Shown piece after piece: positions 1 to 8,290 of a stretch of 64,000 nucleotides of DNA (position 1 is the stretch's first letter; each line of letters opens with the position of its first letter). The notes below the pieces were generated by a model. It did not search any database. It saw only the letters and a program-made list of their open reading frames with translations, and was not told the DNA's origin. This DNA comes from Streptomyces omiyaensis (GTDB taxonomy: Bacteria; Actinomycetota; Actinomycetes; Streptomycetales; Streptomycetaceae). The stretch is taken from assembly GCF_014650895.1 (NCBI RefSeq), contig NZ_BMVV01000032.1, forward strand, positions 1 through 64,000, given 5' to 3'. The position numbers and the translations under genes were made by a program.

Positions 1-164
1 GCACCGGTACCGGTACCGATCTCCAGGACCTCCGTGAGGCAACCGACCTCCTCCCGCGCGAGGGCCGCCGCCAGCAGCCGCGTGTCCGCCTGCGGCCGGT
101 AGACGCTCGGAAGGGCGACCAGGCGTCCCGGGAGCGCCCCCGCGACCGAAACCGTGCCGGACAT
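1..164 (-). CDS. SAM-dependent methyltransferase, N-terminal fragment (HemK2/PrmC-like)
   Basis: Only the first 54 codons are in the window; the gene runs off the left edge. The ATG at 164-162 opens a frame reading VYRPQADTRLLAAAL at residues 21-35, then VLEIGTGTG at 46-54. The second stretch is the class I SAM-binding motif I, and the 'YRPQxDTxLL' lead-in is typical of HemK2/MTQ2-like protein methyltransferases. It is transcribed away from the repeat-protein/JmjC genes at 420-3083, with a 255-base region between them. Family assignment rests on these two motifs; the substrate cannot be judged from the fragment. Confidence 0.7.
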   Translation of the reverse strand, partial: MSGTVSVAGALPGRLVALPSVYRPQADTRLLAAALAREEVGCLTEVLEIGTGTG

Positions 165-419
165 CGGTCACCTCGTCTCCGGACGCGCGCCCCGCTCGTG
201 TGCGCCCCGCCTGCGCGGGCCGCGGAAGTCCAGGCCCACAACCGGCGATTGCCCCGGACAGGAACCCCCATGCGTCTTTCCGGAGGGCCGGGGACCGCCC
301 GGCGCATCCCGGCCGGCGGCCGCTCCGGTTGCCGCGCCCACCCACGTGGGCGAGCGTGGGAAGAAGGTCCGCACGGGACCGACTCCCTCACCGATCCGCC
401 CTCGTCCTCAGGAGGAGCC

Positions 420-944
420 ATGGCGCACGCCGAGCAGGACCCGAACCAGCAGGAAGGTCCCATGGACGGCGGTGCCGCCGGCACCCCCGACGTCCACGAC
501 GGCGGAGCCGACGGGGGCGCGGACAGCGGAGCCGAAGGTCCGGCGGACGGTGGCGCGGCCGGTACGCCCGGCGTGCACGACGGCGGAGCCGACGGAGGAG
601 CCGACGGCGGAGCCGATGGCGGAGCCGACGGAGGTGCGGACAGCGGAGCCGACGGGGGCGCGGACAGCGGAGCCGACGGGGGCGCGGACGGCGGTGCCGA
701 CGGAGGAGCCGACGGAGGAGCCGACGGAGGTGCGGACAGCGGAGCCGACGGGGGCGCGGACGGCGGTGCCGACAGCGGAGCCGAAGGTCCGGCGGACGGT
801 GGCGCGGCCGGTACGCCCGGCGTGCACGACGGCGGAGCCGACGGAGGCGCGGACGGCGGAGCCGACGGAGGTGCGGACGGCGGAGCCGACGGAGGCGCGG
901 ACGGCGGAGCCGACGGCGGAGCCGCAGAGGGCGGCGGCGTTTGA
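420..944 (+). CDS. Acidic Gly-Gly-Ala-Asp repeat protein, possible modification substrate
   Basis: This 174-residue protein starts at an ATG preceded by AGGAGGAGCC, a strong ribosome binding site. After a short N-terminus (MAHAEQDPNQQEGPMD) nearly all of it is GGAD or SGAD tetrads. A longer block (AEGPADGGAAGTPGVHDGG) occurs twice, and a variant with GTPDVHD occurs once near the start. There is no Cys, Lys or Arg and only a few His, so the protein is extremely acidic. It has no signal peptide or membrane segment. The stop overlaps the proposed TTG start of the JmjC oxygenase by TTGA. I recognise no family. The strong Shine-Dalgarno and coupled downstream enzyme argue that it is translated, although repetitive high-GC DNA can hold open frames by chance. 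Inference: it may be the substrate of the oxygenase. Confidence 0.7.
   Translation: MAHAEQDPNQQEGPMDGGAAGTPDVHDGGADGGADSGAEGPADGGAAGTPGVHDGGADGGADGGADGGADGGADSGADGGADSGADGGADGGADGGADGGADGGADSGADGGADGGADSGAEGPADGGAAGTPGVHDGGADGGADGGADGGADGGADGGADGGADGGAAEGGGV
504..930 (+). repeat. Tandem 12-bp coding repeats with nested longer duplication
   Basis: The tract consists of 12-base units encoding GGAD or SGAD, variants of GGCGGAGCCGAC. A block of about 75 bases beginning near AGCGGAGCCGAAGGTCC appears at about 522 and again at about 774. Codon variants are shuffled between units, as expected for repeated slippage or recombination rather than one recent expansion. The repeats preserve the reading frame of the gene they lie in. 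Confidence 0.9.
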
Positions 945-2176
945 GCACCGCTCCGAGAACACTGCGGGACACGGGTACGGGCACGCGTACGGGAACGGAC
1001 ACGGACACGGGCCTCGCGGACGGCGTCCTGGAGGCGCGTCTGATCGGCCTCGGCCGCGAGGAGTTCGCCCGGGACGTCTGGGGGCGCGCCCCGCTCCTCA
1101 CCCGTGGAGCCGGCGACTTCTCCGACCTGTTCTCGGCGTCCGCCGTGGACGAACTGGTCTCCCGGCGCGGACTGCGCACGCCGTTCCTCCGCGTCGCCAA
1201 GGACGGCTCCACCGTCCCCGACTCCTCGTTCACCTCACCGGCGGGAGTGGGCGCGTCGGTCGCGGACCAGCTGGACGACACCGCGTTGTGGCGGAGCTTC
1301 GCCGACGGCGGCACCCTGGTGCTGCAGGCGCTGCACCGCACCTGGCAGCCGGTCGCGGACTTCGTGACGCGGCTCGGCACGGAACTCGGCCACCCCGTCC
1401 AGGCGAACGCGTACGTCACCCCGCCGCAGAACCGCGGCTTCGACGCCCACTACGACGTCCACGACGTCTTCGTCCTGCAGGTCGCCGGCGCCAAGCGCTG
1501 GATCGTCCACGAGCCCGTGCACCCGGCGCCGCTGCGCGACCAGCCCTGGACCGCCCACCGCGCCGCGGTCGCCGGCGCCGCGCGGGGAGGGGCGCACCTC
1601 GACACCGTGCTCGCACCCGGCGACGTCCTCTACCTGCCGCGCGGCTGGCTGCACGCGGCCGAAGCGCTGGGCGCGGTGTCCATCCACCTGACGCTCGGCG
1701 TCCACCCCTGGACGCGGCACGCGCTGGCCGAACAACTCGCCGAGTCCGCCCTGGCGCTGCTGCGGGAGGACGTGGAGATGCGCGGGTCCCTCGCCCTGGG
1801 CGTGGAGGGACCGGGCGACGAGCTCGCCCTCGTGCGCCGGCGTCTCGCCGCCGCGCTCGCCGAGGCAGACCCCGCTCCCCTGTTCCACCGGGCCCGCCGC
1901 GGCCGGGCGCGCGCCGCGCCCCTGGGGCCGCTGGCGCAGCTCCGGGCCCTCGACGGCCTGGCCCCCGACTCGCCGGTGCGGCTCCGCGGGGCGTCGGAGG
2001 CGAGGCTGGTGGGGCGGCGGCTCACCACCCGCGTGGGGTGGCTCGACCTCTCGGAGGCGGAGCTCCCTCCGGCGCTCCGGATCCTCGACGGCGGCACCCA
2101 CCCCGCCGGGGAGCTCGGCCTCCCCTTCGTCGAACGGCTGCTGCGCGCGGGCGTGCTCGTCCCCGCCGCGCCATGA
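941..2176 (+). CDS. JmjC/cupin-fold Fe(II)/2-oxoglutarate oxygenase
   Basis: This 411-residue protein has the JmjC/cupin iron site: H170 and D172 in DAHYDVHD, and H238 in PRGWLHAAEA. The flanking 'VFVLQVAGAKRW' and 'GDVLYLPRGW' strands are typical of bacterial ribosomal-oxygenase-like (YcfD/NO66 group) hydroxylases, which hydroxylate protein side chains. I chose the TTG at 941 because it lies about 10 bases after AGAGG and overlaps the upstream stop as TTGA; no ATG or GTG is in frame nearby. The first 25 residues are a Thr/Gly/Asp-rich tail, then the fold begins near LADGVLEARL. A winged-helix-like C-terminus of about 110 residues follows, as in this group. Coupling to the repeat protein suggests a dedicated substrate, which is inference. 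Confidence 0.88.
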   Translation: MSTAPRTLRDTGTGTRTGTDTDTGLADGVLEARLIGLGREEFARDVWGRAPLLTRGAGDFSDLFSASAVDELVSRRGLRTPFLRVAKDGSTVPDSSFTSPAGVGASVADQLDDTALWRSFADGGTLVLQALHRTWQPVADFVTRLGTELGHPVQANAYVTPPQNRGFDAHYDVHDVFVLQVAGAKRWIVHEPVHPAPLRDQPWTAHRAAVAGAARGGAHLDTVLAPGDVLYLPRGWLHAAEALGAVSIHLTLGVHPWTRHALAEQLAESALALLREDVEMRGSLALGVEGPGDELALVRRRLAAALAEADPAPLFHRARRGRARAAPLGPLAQLRALDGLAPDSPVRLRGASEARLVGRRLTTRVGWLDLSEAELPPALRILDGGTHPAGELGLPFVERLLRAGVLVPAAP

Positions 2177-2186
2177 GACGGGCCCG

Positions 2187-3083
2187 ATGACGACTCCGGC
2201 GCGGTTCCTCTGCTCCGACGCGGCCCGCCTGCGCGGTGACCCGATCGCGGGCACGGCGCCGTACGGCTCGGTCTGGATCCTCGTCGAGTACCGGGCCGGC
2301 TGGCCGTTCGACGGCTTCGACGGACTCGCTCTCGACCCCGGGGTGAAGGCGCGGGTGAACTCGGCCGCGCGGGCGGCGCGCGCCCGCGTGCTGCTGGTCA
2401 GGCGCCACGGCCGCGGCCGTCCGGACGGACGGCCGCGGTGGGCCGTCCTCCGCCACGAGAAGGACGGCGCGCACCGCCAGCAATGGGGAACCTGGGACGA
2501 CGACGGGGACCTGACGGGCATCGTCACCGCCCTGGACGCTCCCGGAGAGCGGGGGCACCCGCCCGTCGTCCTCGTCTGCGCCCACGGCACGCACGACACC
2601 TGCTGCGCGGTCCGAGGCCGTCCGGTGGCACGTGCGCTGAGCGACGGCTGGCCCGGGCTGGTGTGGGAGTGCACCCACGTGGGGGGCGACCGGTTCGCCG
2701 CCAACGTCGCCGTCGCGCCCGACGGCGTCTACTACGGCGGCCTCGACGCCTCCTCGGCGGTGACGGTGGTGGAGGAGCACCTGGCGGACCGCATCCGCGC
2801 GGACCACCTGCGCGGCTACACCGACCTCGCCCCGCCCCAGCAGGCCGCCGTGTCCGCCGTGCTCCGCCACGCGGGTCCCTCGGGCCGCCACGACTACGTC
2901 GTCGAGGAGACGGTGCGGGACGCCGGCCGCTGGCGGGTCCGCGTCACCGGCCGTCTCGCCGGGCTGTCGGCCTTCGAGGTCGAGATCCACGCCCGCCGTG
3001 CGCCGGCGCACCGGCTGACCTGCCGCGGCACGTCCCCCGGCTCGGCGGTGTACTACGAGGTCGCGTCGCTGCGCGTCGGCTGA
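2187..3083 (+). CDS. Sucrase/ferredoxin-like thioredoxin-fold [2Fe-2S] protein
   Basis: This 298-residue protein begins 10 bases after the JmjC stop. The family signature is clear: CAHGTHDTCCAVRG (C131, C139, C140) followed by ECTHVGGDRFAANV (C162, H164). In the sucrase/ferredoxin-like family these residues hold a [2Fe-2S] cluster on a thioredoxin-like fold. No membrane segment is seen. Position suggests co-transcription with the oxygenase; an electron-transfer protein could reduce its iron or act in a later redox step, but that link is inferred only from order and spacing. A loose GGGAGGC/GCCTCCC inverted repeat after the stop could end the transcript. Confidence 0.88.
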   Translation: MTTPARFLCSDAARLRGDPIAGTAPYGSVWILVEYRAGWPFDGFDGLALDPGVKARVNSAARAARARVLLVRRHGRGRPDGRPRWAVLRHEKDGAHRQQWGTWDDDGDLTGIVTALDAPGERGHPPVVLVCAHGTHDTCCAVRGRPVARALSDGWPGLVWECTHVGGDRFAANVAVAPDGVYYGGLDASSAVTVVEEHLADRIRADHLRGYTDLAPPQQAAVSAVLRHAGPSGRHDYVVEETVRDAGRWRVRVTGRLAGLSAFEVEIHARRAPAHRLTCRGTSPGSAVYYEVASLRVG

Positions 3084-3203
3084 CCGCCCCGCCGGCCCCC
3101 GGGAGGCGCGGGAGGCACGCACGGCGGCGCCCGGGCCTCCCGTCACGTGCGGGCCCCGTTCGTCGCGTCGCTGAGCGGGCTCCGCGCGGATACTCTGGGA
3201 TTC

Positions 3204-4295
3204 ATGATCGAGTCCGGACAGCCGGGGCTCCGTCGAGGCTACGGCTACAGCAGGCTCGTGCGGCTGTCGCCGGTGATCCTGACCGTCGTGATCGCCGGCC
3301 TGGCGTACGCCACTCCGCCGGAGATGGCCTTCAGCCGCCTCCTGCCCTCGGCGCCGGCCCTGGCCGCCGCCATGTGGCCGGTCCTCCCGACCGTCCTCCT
3401 CGGGACCGTCTGCCTCCTCCTGATGATCGGCCTCGGCCTCGTCTTCCCCGATCTCGGGACGTGGTGGACGTGCGGCGGGATCGTCGCGGTCACCGTGGCC
3501 GCCGCGTACGGAAGCCACGTCCGGCTGCAACGGGAGCGCACGCTCATCCAGGTGCGGCTCGTCGCCGACGCCGCCCAGCAGGTGGTGCTGCGGCCCCTGC
3601 CGCACCGTTTCCGGAACGTGGAGATCGAGTCGCTGTACCTCGCGGCCGCCGCGGAGGCCCGCATCGGAGGGGACTTCTACGAGGTGATCGACACGCCGTA
3701 CGGGGTGCGGCTGCTCATCGGCGACGTACGGGGCAAGGGCCTGCCGGCGGTGGGGACCGCCGCGGCGATCGTCAACGCCTTCCGGGAGGCGGCGCACGGC
3801 GAGGCGTCCCTGGCCGACGTCGCCCGCAGGCTCGACGCCAGCTGCGCCCGGCACAACGCCGACCATCCCCCCGAGGCGCCGATGGAGCGCTTCGCCACCG
3901 CGCTGCTCGTCGAGGTGCCGCACCGGGGCGGCCGCATCACCGTCGTCAACTGCGGGCACCCGCCGCCCCTGGTCCACGGCCCGAAGAGCGTGCGGATCCT
4001 CGAACCGTCCGCCCCGTCGCCCCTGATCGGCCTCGCGGAGCTGATCGGCGACCACTACCGTGCGGACGCCTTCGACTTCGCTCCCGGCGAGCTCCTCCTC
4101 CTCTACACGGACGGGATCGCCGAGACCCGCGCCCGGGACGGCGAGTTCTTCCCGCTGGCGGCGTGGATGCGCCGGCAGCCCCCCACGCCTCCCCGCGACC
4201 TGCTCACGGCCCTGCACCACGACCTGCTCCGCCACAGCAGGGGCAGCCTCGACGACGACATCGCCGCCCTGGCGGTACGCCTGCACGCCCCCTGA
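3204..4295 (+). CDS. Membrane-bound SpoIIE-type PP2C phosphatase
   Basis: The ATG at 3204 gives 363 residues; an in-frame GTG at 3147 would add 19. Two or three membrane segments lie in the first 120 residues, followed by a SpoIIE-type phosphatase domain. All metal motifs are intact: IGGDFYEV, GDVRGKG, YTDGIAE and the closing LDDDIAAL. Such proteins dephosphorylate STAS anti-sigma antagonists to free a sigma factor. The sequence GATACT lies 14-9 bases before the ATG, so a leaderless transcript is possible. It converges on the phosphatase/kinase gene at 4321-6717. Confidence 0.9.
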   Translation: MIESGQPGLRRGYGYSRLVRLSPVILTVVIAGLAYATPPEMAFSRLLPSAPALAAAMWPVLPTVLLGTVCLLLMIGLGLVFPDLGTWWTCGGIVAVTVAAAYGSHVRLQRERTLIQVRLVADAAQQVVLRPLPHRFRNVEIESLYLAAAAEARIGGDFYEVIDTPYGVRLLIGDVRGKGLPAVGTAAAIVNAFREAAHGEASLADVARRLDASCARHNADHPPEAPMERFATALLVEVPHRGGRITVVNCGHPPPLVHGPKSVRILEPSAPSPLIGLAELIGDHYRADAFDFAPGELLLLYTDGIAETRARDGEFFPLAAWMRRQPPTPPRDLLTALHHDLLRHSRGSLDDDIAALAVRLHAP

Positions 4296-4320
4296 CCCCC
4301 GCGGCGGCGGCGCGCGGCCG

Positions 4321-6717
4321 TCACGGCGGGGGCAGGGCCTGTTCGGCCCAGATCGTCTTGCCCGCCGGCATGTACCGCGTGCCCCAGTGGTCGGTGAGCT
4401 GGGCGACCATGAACAGTCCGCGTCCGCCCTCCTCGTCGTTGCCGGCGTAGCGGGCGTGCGGTGAGGTGTGCTGCGCGTCGGAGACCTCGCAGATGAGGGA
4501 GCGGTCCCGGATCAGGCGCAGACCGATCGGGCCCGAGGCGTGCCGGATCGCGTTGGTGACCAGCTCGCTGACCACCAGTTCCGTGGTGAAGGCCAGGTCG
4601 TCCAGTCCCCACCGCCCGAGCTGCTCCGCGGCCATCGCACGCGCGCGCGCGACGAGCGCGGGGTCCGGGGGCAGCTCCCAGGCCGCCACCTGGCGTGCGT
4701 CCAGCGCCCGGGTGCGCACGACGAGCAGCGTCGCGTCGTCCCGCACGCGGTCCGGCACCAGCTCCGCGACGACCTGGGCGCACAAGAGGTCCGGCGAGGA
4801 TCCCCGCCGCTCCCCGAGGACGGCCGCCAGGCGGGCCGATCCCTCGTCGACGCCCCGCCCCCGGGCCGTCACGAGGCCGTCGGTGAACAGCACGACCAGG
4901 CTTCCCGCGGCGAGCTCCACCTCCGTGCCCTCGTACGGAAGCCGTCCCACGCCCAGCGGGGGGCCCGGCGGCAGGCGGAGGAAGCCGACGCCGCCGTCCG
5001 GCCGCACCACGGCCGGCGCCAGGTGTCCCGCCGCCGCCCAGGTGCTCGTCCGGGAGGCCGGATCGTAGATGCCGTACACGCACGTCGCGCCGACGGCGCC
5101 GCCGCCGTCCGGTCCCCGCGCGTTCTGGTCGGACGCCTCCTTGCCGACCTGGTCGTTCAGCCGGGCCAGGAGTTCGTCGGGCGCGAGGTCCAGCTCCGCC
5201 AGGGTGCGCACCATGGCGCGCAGGCGCCCCATGGCGGCGGCGGCGCCGAGGCCGTGGCCGACGACGTCCCCCACGACGAGTCCGACCCGTGCGCCGGACA
5301 GCGGGATGACGTCGAACCAGTCGCCGCCGGCGCCGAGGTGGCTGTCGGCGGGCAGGTAGCGGCTGGCCGCCTCGACGGCGCTCAGCTCGGGCAGCGACCG
5401 GGGCAGCAGACTGCGCTGGAGCATGAACGCGGCGGTGTGCTCCCGGCGGTAGCGCCGGGCGTTGTCGACGCACACGGCGGTCCGTGACGCCAGCTCCTCG
5501 GCCACGGCCCGGTCGCCGTCGTCGAAGGGTTCCGCGTCGTCTCCCCGCACGAAGGTGACGAGGCCCCAGGGCGTCCCCCGCACGATCAGCGGGACGTACA
5601 GGCGTGTCGGCGCGGCCTCGGCGTCCGCGGTCGCGCGGCGCCCGGCCAGGCTCTCGGCCTGCGGCGTTCCGGCGGCGTAGGCGACCCGCTCGCCCACCCG
5701 GGAGGGTTCTCCGTCGGAATCGGCCACGCGGACCAGGTCCCCTGCGGTGGCGGGGCCCGGTTCCTCCCCCGCGAGCACCTCCGCCGCCACGTCGACCAGC
5801 ACGGCGTCGGCGTAGCGCGGCACGGCGGTCTTGGCGAGTTCCGCCGCCGTCCCGGACGGGTCGAGCGACGCGCCGATCCGCGCACCGGCCTCCGCGAGGA
5901 GCGCGAGGCGCTGCTGCGCACGGTAGTGGTCGGTGACGTCGATGGACTGTTCGCACACCCCCACCGGCTCCCCCCTGCCGTCCAGCAGCCGGAAGTAGGA
6001 CGAGGACCAGACGCGCTCACGGCGCGGGTCGGCCGGGGCCCGGCCCCGGAAACGCACGTCGATGACCGGTTCGCCGGTGTCGAGGATCTGCTGGACGAAG
6101 TCCTCGGCGGGCACCAGGTGCTGGGTGGTGAGGACGTCGCCGGGAAAGAGTTCGGTCATGGAGCGGCCCAGCGACGCCGCGAGGTCGCCGCCGAGCTCCC
6201 GGACGCTGGACGCGTTGGCCCACAGGAGGCGCGCGCCCGGACCGTAGATGGTCAGGGTCACCGGCGACTGGGTCACGAGCCCCTGGAGCATCGCCTGCCG
6301 GGTCTCCCACCAGCGCAGTCCTTCCAGCTCGACCGCCATGAGGACGGCGGTGGGGGTCCGGCCCGCGGGGTCCCCGCCGGGACCGGGGGCCAGGGGACGC
6401 AGCGTCACCGCCACCCGCACGGTGTGTCCGCCGCGGTGGCGCGCGTCCACGACGGCGCTGCGCGTCCCGTCGAGCCGCAGCCACCGGTCGGACCGGCCCC
6501 CGTCCGGCCCGTGGCGCCCGGTGTGCGGGGGGACGAGCAGGTCGGCCGCCCGGCGCCCCAGCACCTGTGCGGCGGTGTACCCCAGGAGGGTTTCGGCCTC
6601 GCGGCTCCATCCGACGAGCGCTCCGTCCGCGGCGAGCAGGGCGAAGGCGGCCGGGGGCGGACCGGGCCGTCCGGCTTCGTCCGCTCCGGCGGGAGGAGTG
6701 AAAGGCAGCCCTTCCAT
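4321..6717 (-). CDS. PAS-PAS-GAF-PP2C-HATPase partner-switching regulator
   Basis: This 798-residue protein joins sensor and both switch activities. Two PAS regions lie at about 20-150 and 170-300, a GAF domain at about 310-460, a SpoIIE phosphatase at about 470-670 (AGGDWFDV, GDVVGHG, FTDGLV, RDDATLLV) and a C-terminal RsbW-like ATPase at about 685-798 with SELVTNAIRHA and GGRGLFMV. The ATG at 6717 follows GGAAGGATGATGGGACC. The architecture is common in Streptomyces, where one polypeptide can phosphorylate or dephosphorylate STAS partners. There is no STAS gene beside it, so its partner may be one of those at 29.6-52.9 kb or elsewhere. Confidence 0.92.
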   Translation of the reverse strand: MEGLPFTPPAGADEAGRPGPPPAAFALLAADGALVGWSREAETLLGYTAAQVLGRRAADLLVPPHTGRHGPDGGRSDRWLRLDGTRSAVVDARHRGGHTVRVAVTLRPLAPGPGGDPAGRTPTAVLMAVELEGLRWWETRQAMLQGLVTQSPVTLTIYGPGARLLWANASSVRELGGDLAASLGRSMTELFPGDVLTTQHLVPAEDFVQQILDTGEPVIDVRFRGRAPADPRRERVWSSSYFRLLDGRGEPVGVCEQSIDVTDHYRAQQRLALLAEAGARIGASLDPSGTAAELAKTAVPRYADAVLVDVAAEVLAGEEPGPATAGDLVRVADSDGEPSRVGERVAYAAGTPQAESLAGRRATADAEAAPTRLYVPLIVRGTPWGLVTFVRGDDAEPFDDGDRAVAEELASRTAVCVDNARRYRREHTAAFMLQRSLLPRSLPELSAVEAASRYLPADSHLGAGGDWFDVIPLSGARVGLVVGDVVGHGLGAAAAMGRLRAMVRTLAELDLAPDELLARLNDQVGKEASDQNARGPDGGGAVGATCVYGIYDPASRTSTWAAAGHLAPAVVRPDGGVGFLRLPPGPPLGVGRLPYEGTEVELAAGSLVVLFTDGLVTARGRGVDEGSARLAAVLGERRGSSPDLLCAQVVAELVPDRVRDDATLLVVRTRALDARQVAAWELPPDPALVARARAMAAEQLGRWGLDDLAFTTELVVSELVTNAIRHASGPIGLRLIRDRSLICEVSDAQHTSPHARYAGNDEEGGRGLFMVAQLTDHWGTRYMPAGKTIWAEQALPPP

Positions 6718-6758
6718 GGTCCCATCATCCTTCCGGGCGGTCGCGCGCGCAGGACGCG

Positions 6759-7367
6759 TCAGGTCCTTCCGGCATCCGCCGCGCGCGGGCCGGGCAGGTG
6801 CACCACGAGGAGCGCGAAGGCGGCCAGGGCGACGTTGCGGGCCGCGGCGTCCAGACCGTTCCAGTCGGACGACTGCCACATGGCGAACCACTCGCCGCCG
6901 ATCGCGAGGAAGCCCATCCCGAAGAGCAGCAGCACCATCACCAGCCCCACCGTGCTGGCCGCGCGGGCGCGGTCGTACGCGCCCCGGCGCAGCCCCGTGC
7001 ACCAGAGCCGGGTGGCGGCGAGGAGGACCAGCGCGGCCAGCGCCTCCCAGACGATGACGGCGACGTAGGCGGCGTTCTGGAGGGCGGGGGACTCGACCGC
7101 GCGCCACATCAGGTCGGGGTCCCGGAAGGTGGTGTCCATGCTCAGGACGTGCCGGACGAACTGCTGGTTGGTCCCGAAGTCCGTGATGTTCCCGAAGGCG
7201 ACCAGGGTCATGTACAGCGCGACGGTCGCCGTCAGCGCGGTCGCCGCGACGGCCGGCGCGCCCAGGCGGAGCAGTCGGCTCCGCCGGGTGGCCGGGCCCT
7301 TTCCCGGCGGGTGGGCGGCGGGATCGGTGCCGGAGCCGGTGCCGGCCGGCGGGTCGGCCTGTGCCAT
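6759..7367 (-). CDS. DUF2165 family integral membrane protein
   Basis: The protein has 202 residues and about four membrane helices. The family's conserved blocks are visible: LVAFGNITDFGTNQQFVRHVLSMD after the first helix, LMWRAVESPALQNAAY, and a final GEWFAMWQSSDWNGLD. The function of DUF2165 proteins is unknown. The ATG follows GGAGGA with seven bases between, and the first 35 residues are a Pro/Gly-rich cytoplasmic tail. It ends 41 bases before the start of the phosphatase/kinase gene on the same strand, so co-transcription is possible. Confidence 0.88.
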   Translation of the reverse strand: MAQADPPAGTGSGTDPAAHPPGKGPATRRSRLLRLGAPAVAATALTATVALYMTLVAFGNITDFGTNQQFVRHVLSMDTTFRDPDLMWRAVESPALQNAAYVAVIVWEALAALVLLAATRLWCTGLRRGAYDRARAASTVGLVMVLLLFGMGFLAIGGEWFAMWQSSDWNGLDAAARNVALAAFALLVVHLPGPRAADAGRT

Positions 7368-7477
7368 GGGGACGTCCTCCCTCGTCGTCCCGCGGACGCT
7401 CGCCGCCCGCGGGTCGTACCGTCCCTTCCCCCTCGCGCGGCCTTCCAGCCTCCTCCCGGGCAGCGGGCCCGCGCCGT

Positions 7478-8290
7478 CTATCCGGGGCCGGGCCGCGGCG
7501 CCGGCACGGCGGCCGTGCGGGTGGTGGTGGACAGGTAGGTGACGCGGAGGGTTCCGGTGGCGGGTTCGCGGTCGACGAGCACCTCGACGCCGTAGACGTC
7601 CGCGATCAGGTCCGGGGTCAGCACGGCGTCCGGGGCACCGGCCGCGACCACCCGCCCGTGCCGGAGGAGGACGAGGTGGTCGCAGTACCGCGCGGCGAGG
7701 TTCAGGTCGTGCAGGGCGACGACGCAGCTGACGTCCAGCGAGGTCAGGAGGTCCAGGAGTTCGAGCTGGTGGCGGATGTCGAGGTGGTTGGTGGGTTCGT
7801 CGAGCAGGATCTCGCGGGGTTCCTGTGCGAGGGCGCGGGCGAGCTGGGCCCGCTGCTTCTCGCCTCCCGAGAGCGTGTGCCAGTCACGGTGCTGCCGGCC
7901 GGTGAGGTCGGTCCGCTCCAGCGCGGCGTCGACGGTCCGCCGGTCGTGCGCGGCGGGGGCGTCGAAGCGGCCGCGGAAGGGGGTGCGGCCGAGTTCGACG
8001 ACCTGGCGGACGGTGACGCGGTGGTGGGCGGTGACGTCCTGTTCGACGACGGCGAGCCGCCGGGCCAGCGCCCGGCGGCCGAGAGCGGACAGGTCGACGT
8101 CGTCGTAGCGGACGGTTCCGGTGCCGGGGCGGCGCAGTCCGGCGAGCAGGCGCAGCAGGGTCGACTTGCCGGAGCCGTTGGGGCCGAGGAGTCCGGTGAC
8201 CTTTCCGTCGGGCGCCGCCATGTCGATGGCGTCGAGGAGCCGGCGGCCCTCGACGGACCAGGAGAGGCGGGTGGTGGTGATGCGGCCCAT
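7478..8290 (-). CDS. FecE-type ABC transporter ATPase for metallophore uptake
   Basis: This 270-residue cytoplasmic ATPase has Walker A LLGPNGSGKST, signature HTLSGGEKQRAQLARAL, Walker B REILLDEPTNHLDIRHQ and the switch His in VALHDLNLAARYCDHL. This matches the FecE/FhuC/BtuD group that drives siderophore or cobalamin uptake. Its ATG overlaps the permease stop by one base (TGATG), so the two are translationally coupled. It is the last gene of the minus-strand run that begins with the Y4yA-like enzyme at 16543. Confidence 0.95.
   Translation of the reverse strand: MGRITTTRLSWSVEGRRLLDAIDMAAPDGKVTGLLGPNGSGKSTLLRLLAGLRRPGTGTVRYDDVDLSALGRRALARRLAVVEQDVTAHHRVTVRQVVELGRTPFRGRFDAPAAHDRRTVDAALERTDLTGRQHRDWHTLSGGEKQRAQLARALAQEPREILLDEPTNHLDIRHQLELLDLLTSLDVSCVVALHDLNLAARYCDHLVLLRHGRVVAAGAPDAVLTPDLIADVYGVEVLVDREPATGTLRVTYLSTTTRTAAVPAPRPGPG

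Noticed and set aside
154..2190. Long + strand frames of 658-678 residues across the GGAD repeats and the JmjC gene
   Set aside because: They arise because the 12-bp repeats contain no stop in any + frame. Only the frame starting at 420 has a Shine-Dalgarno-preceded ATG, and the JmjC frame gains sense only from about 941.
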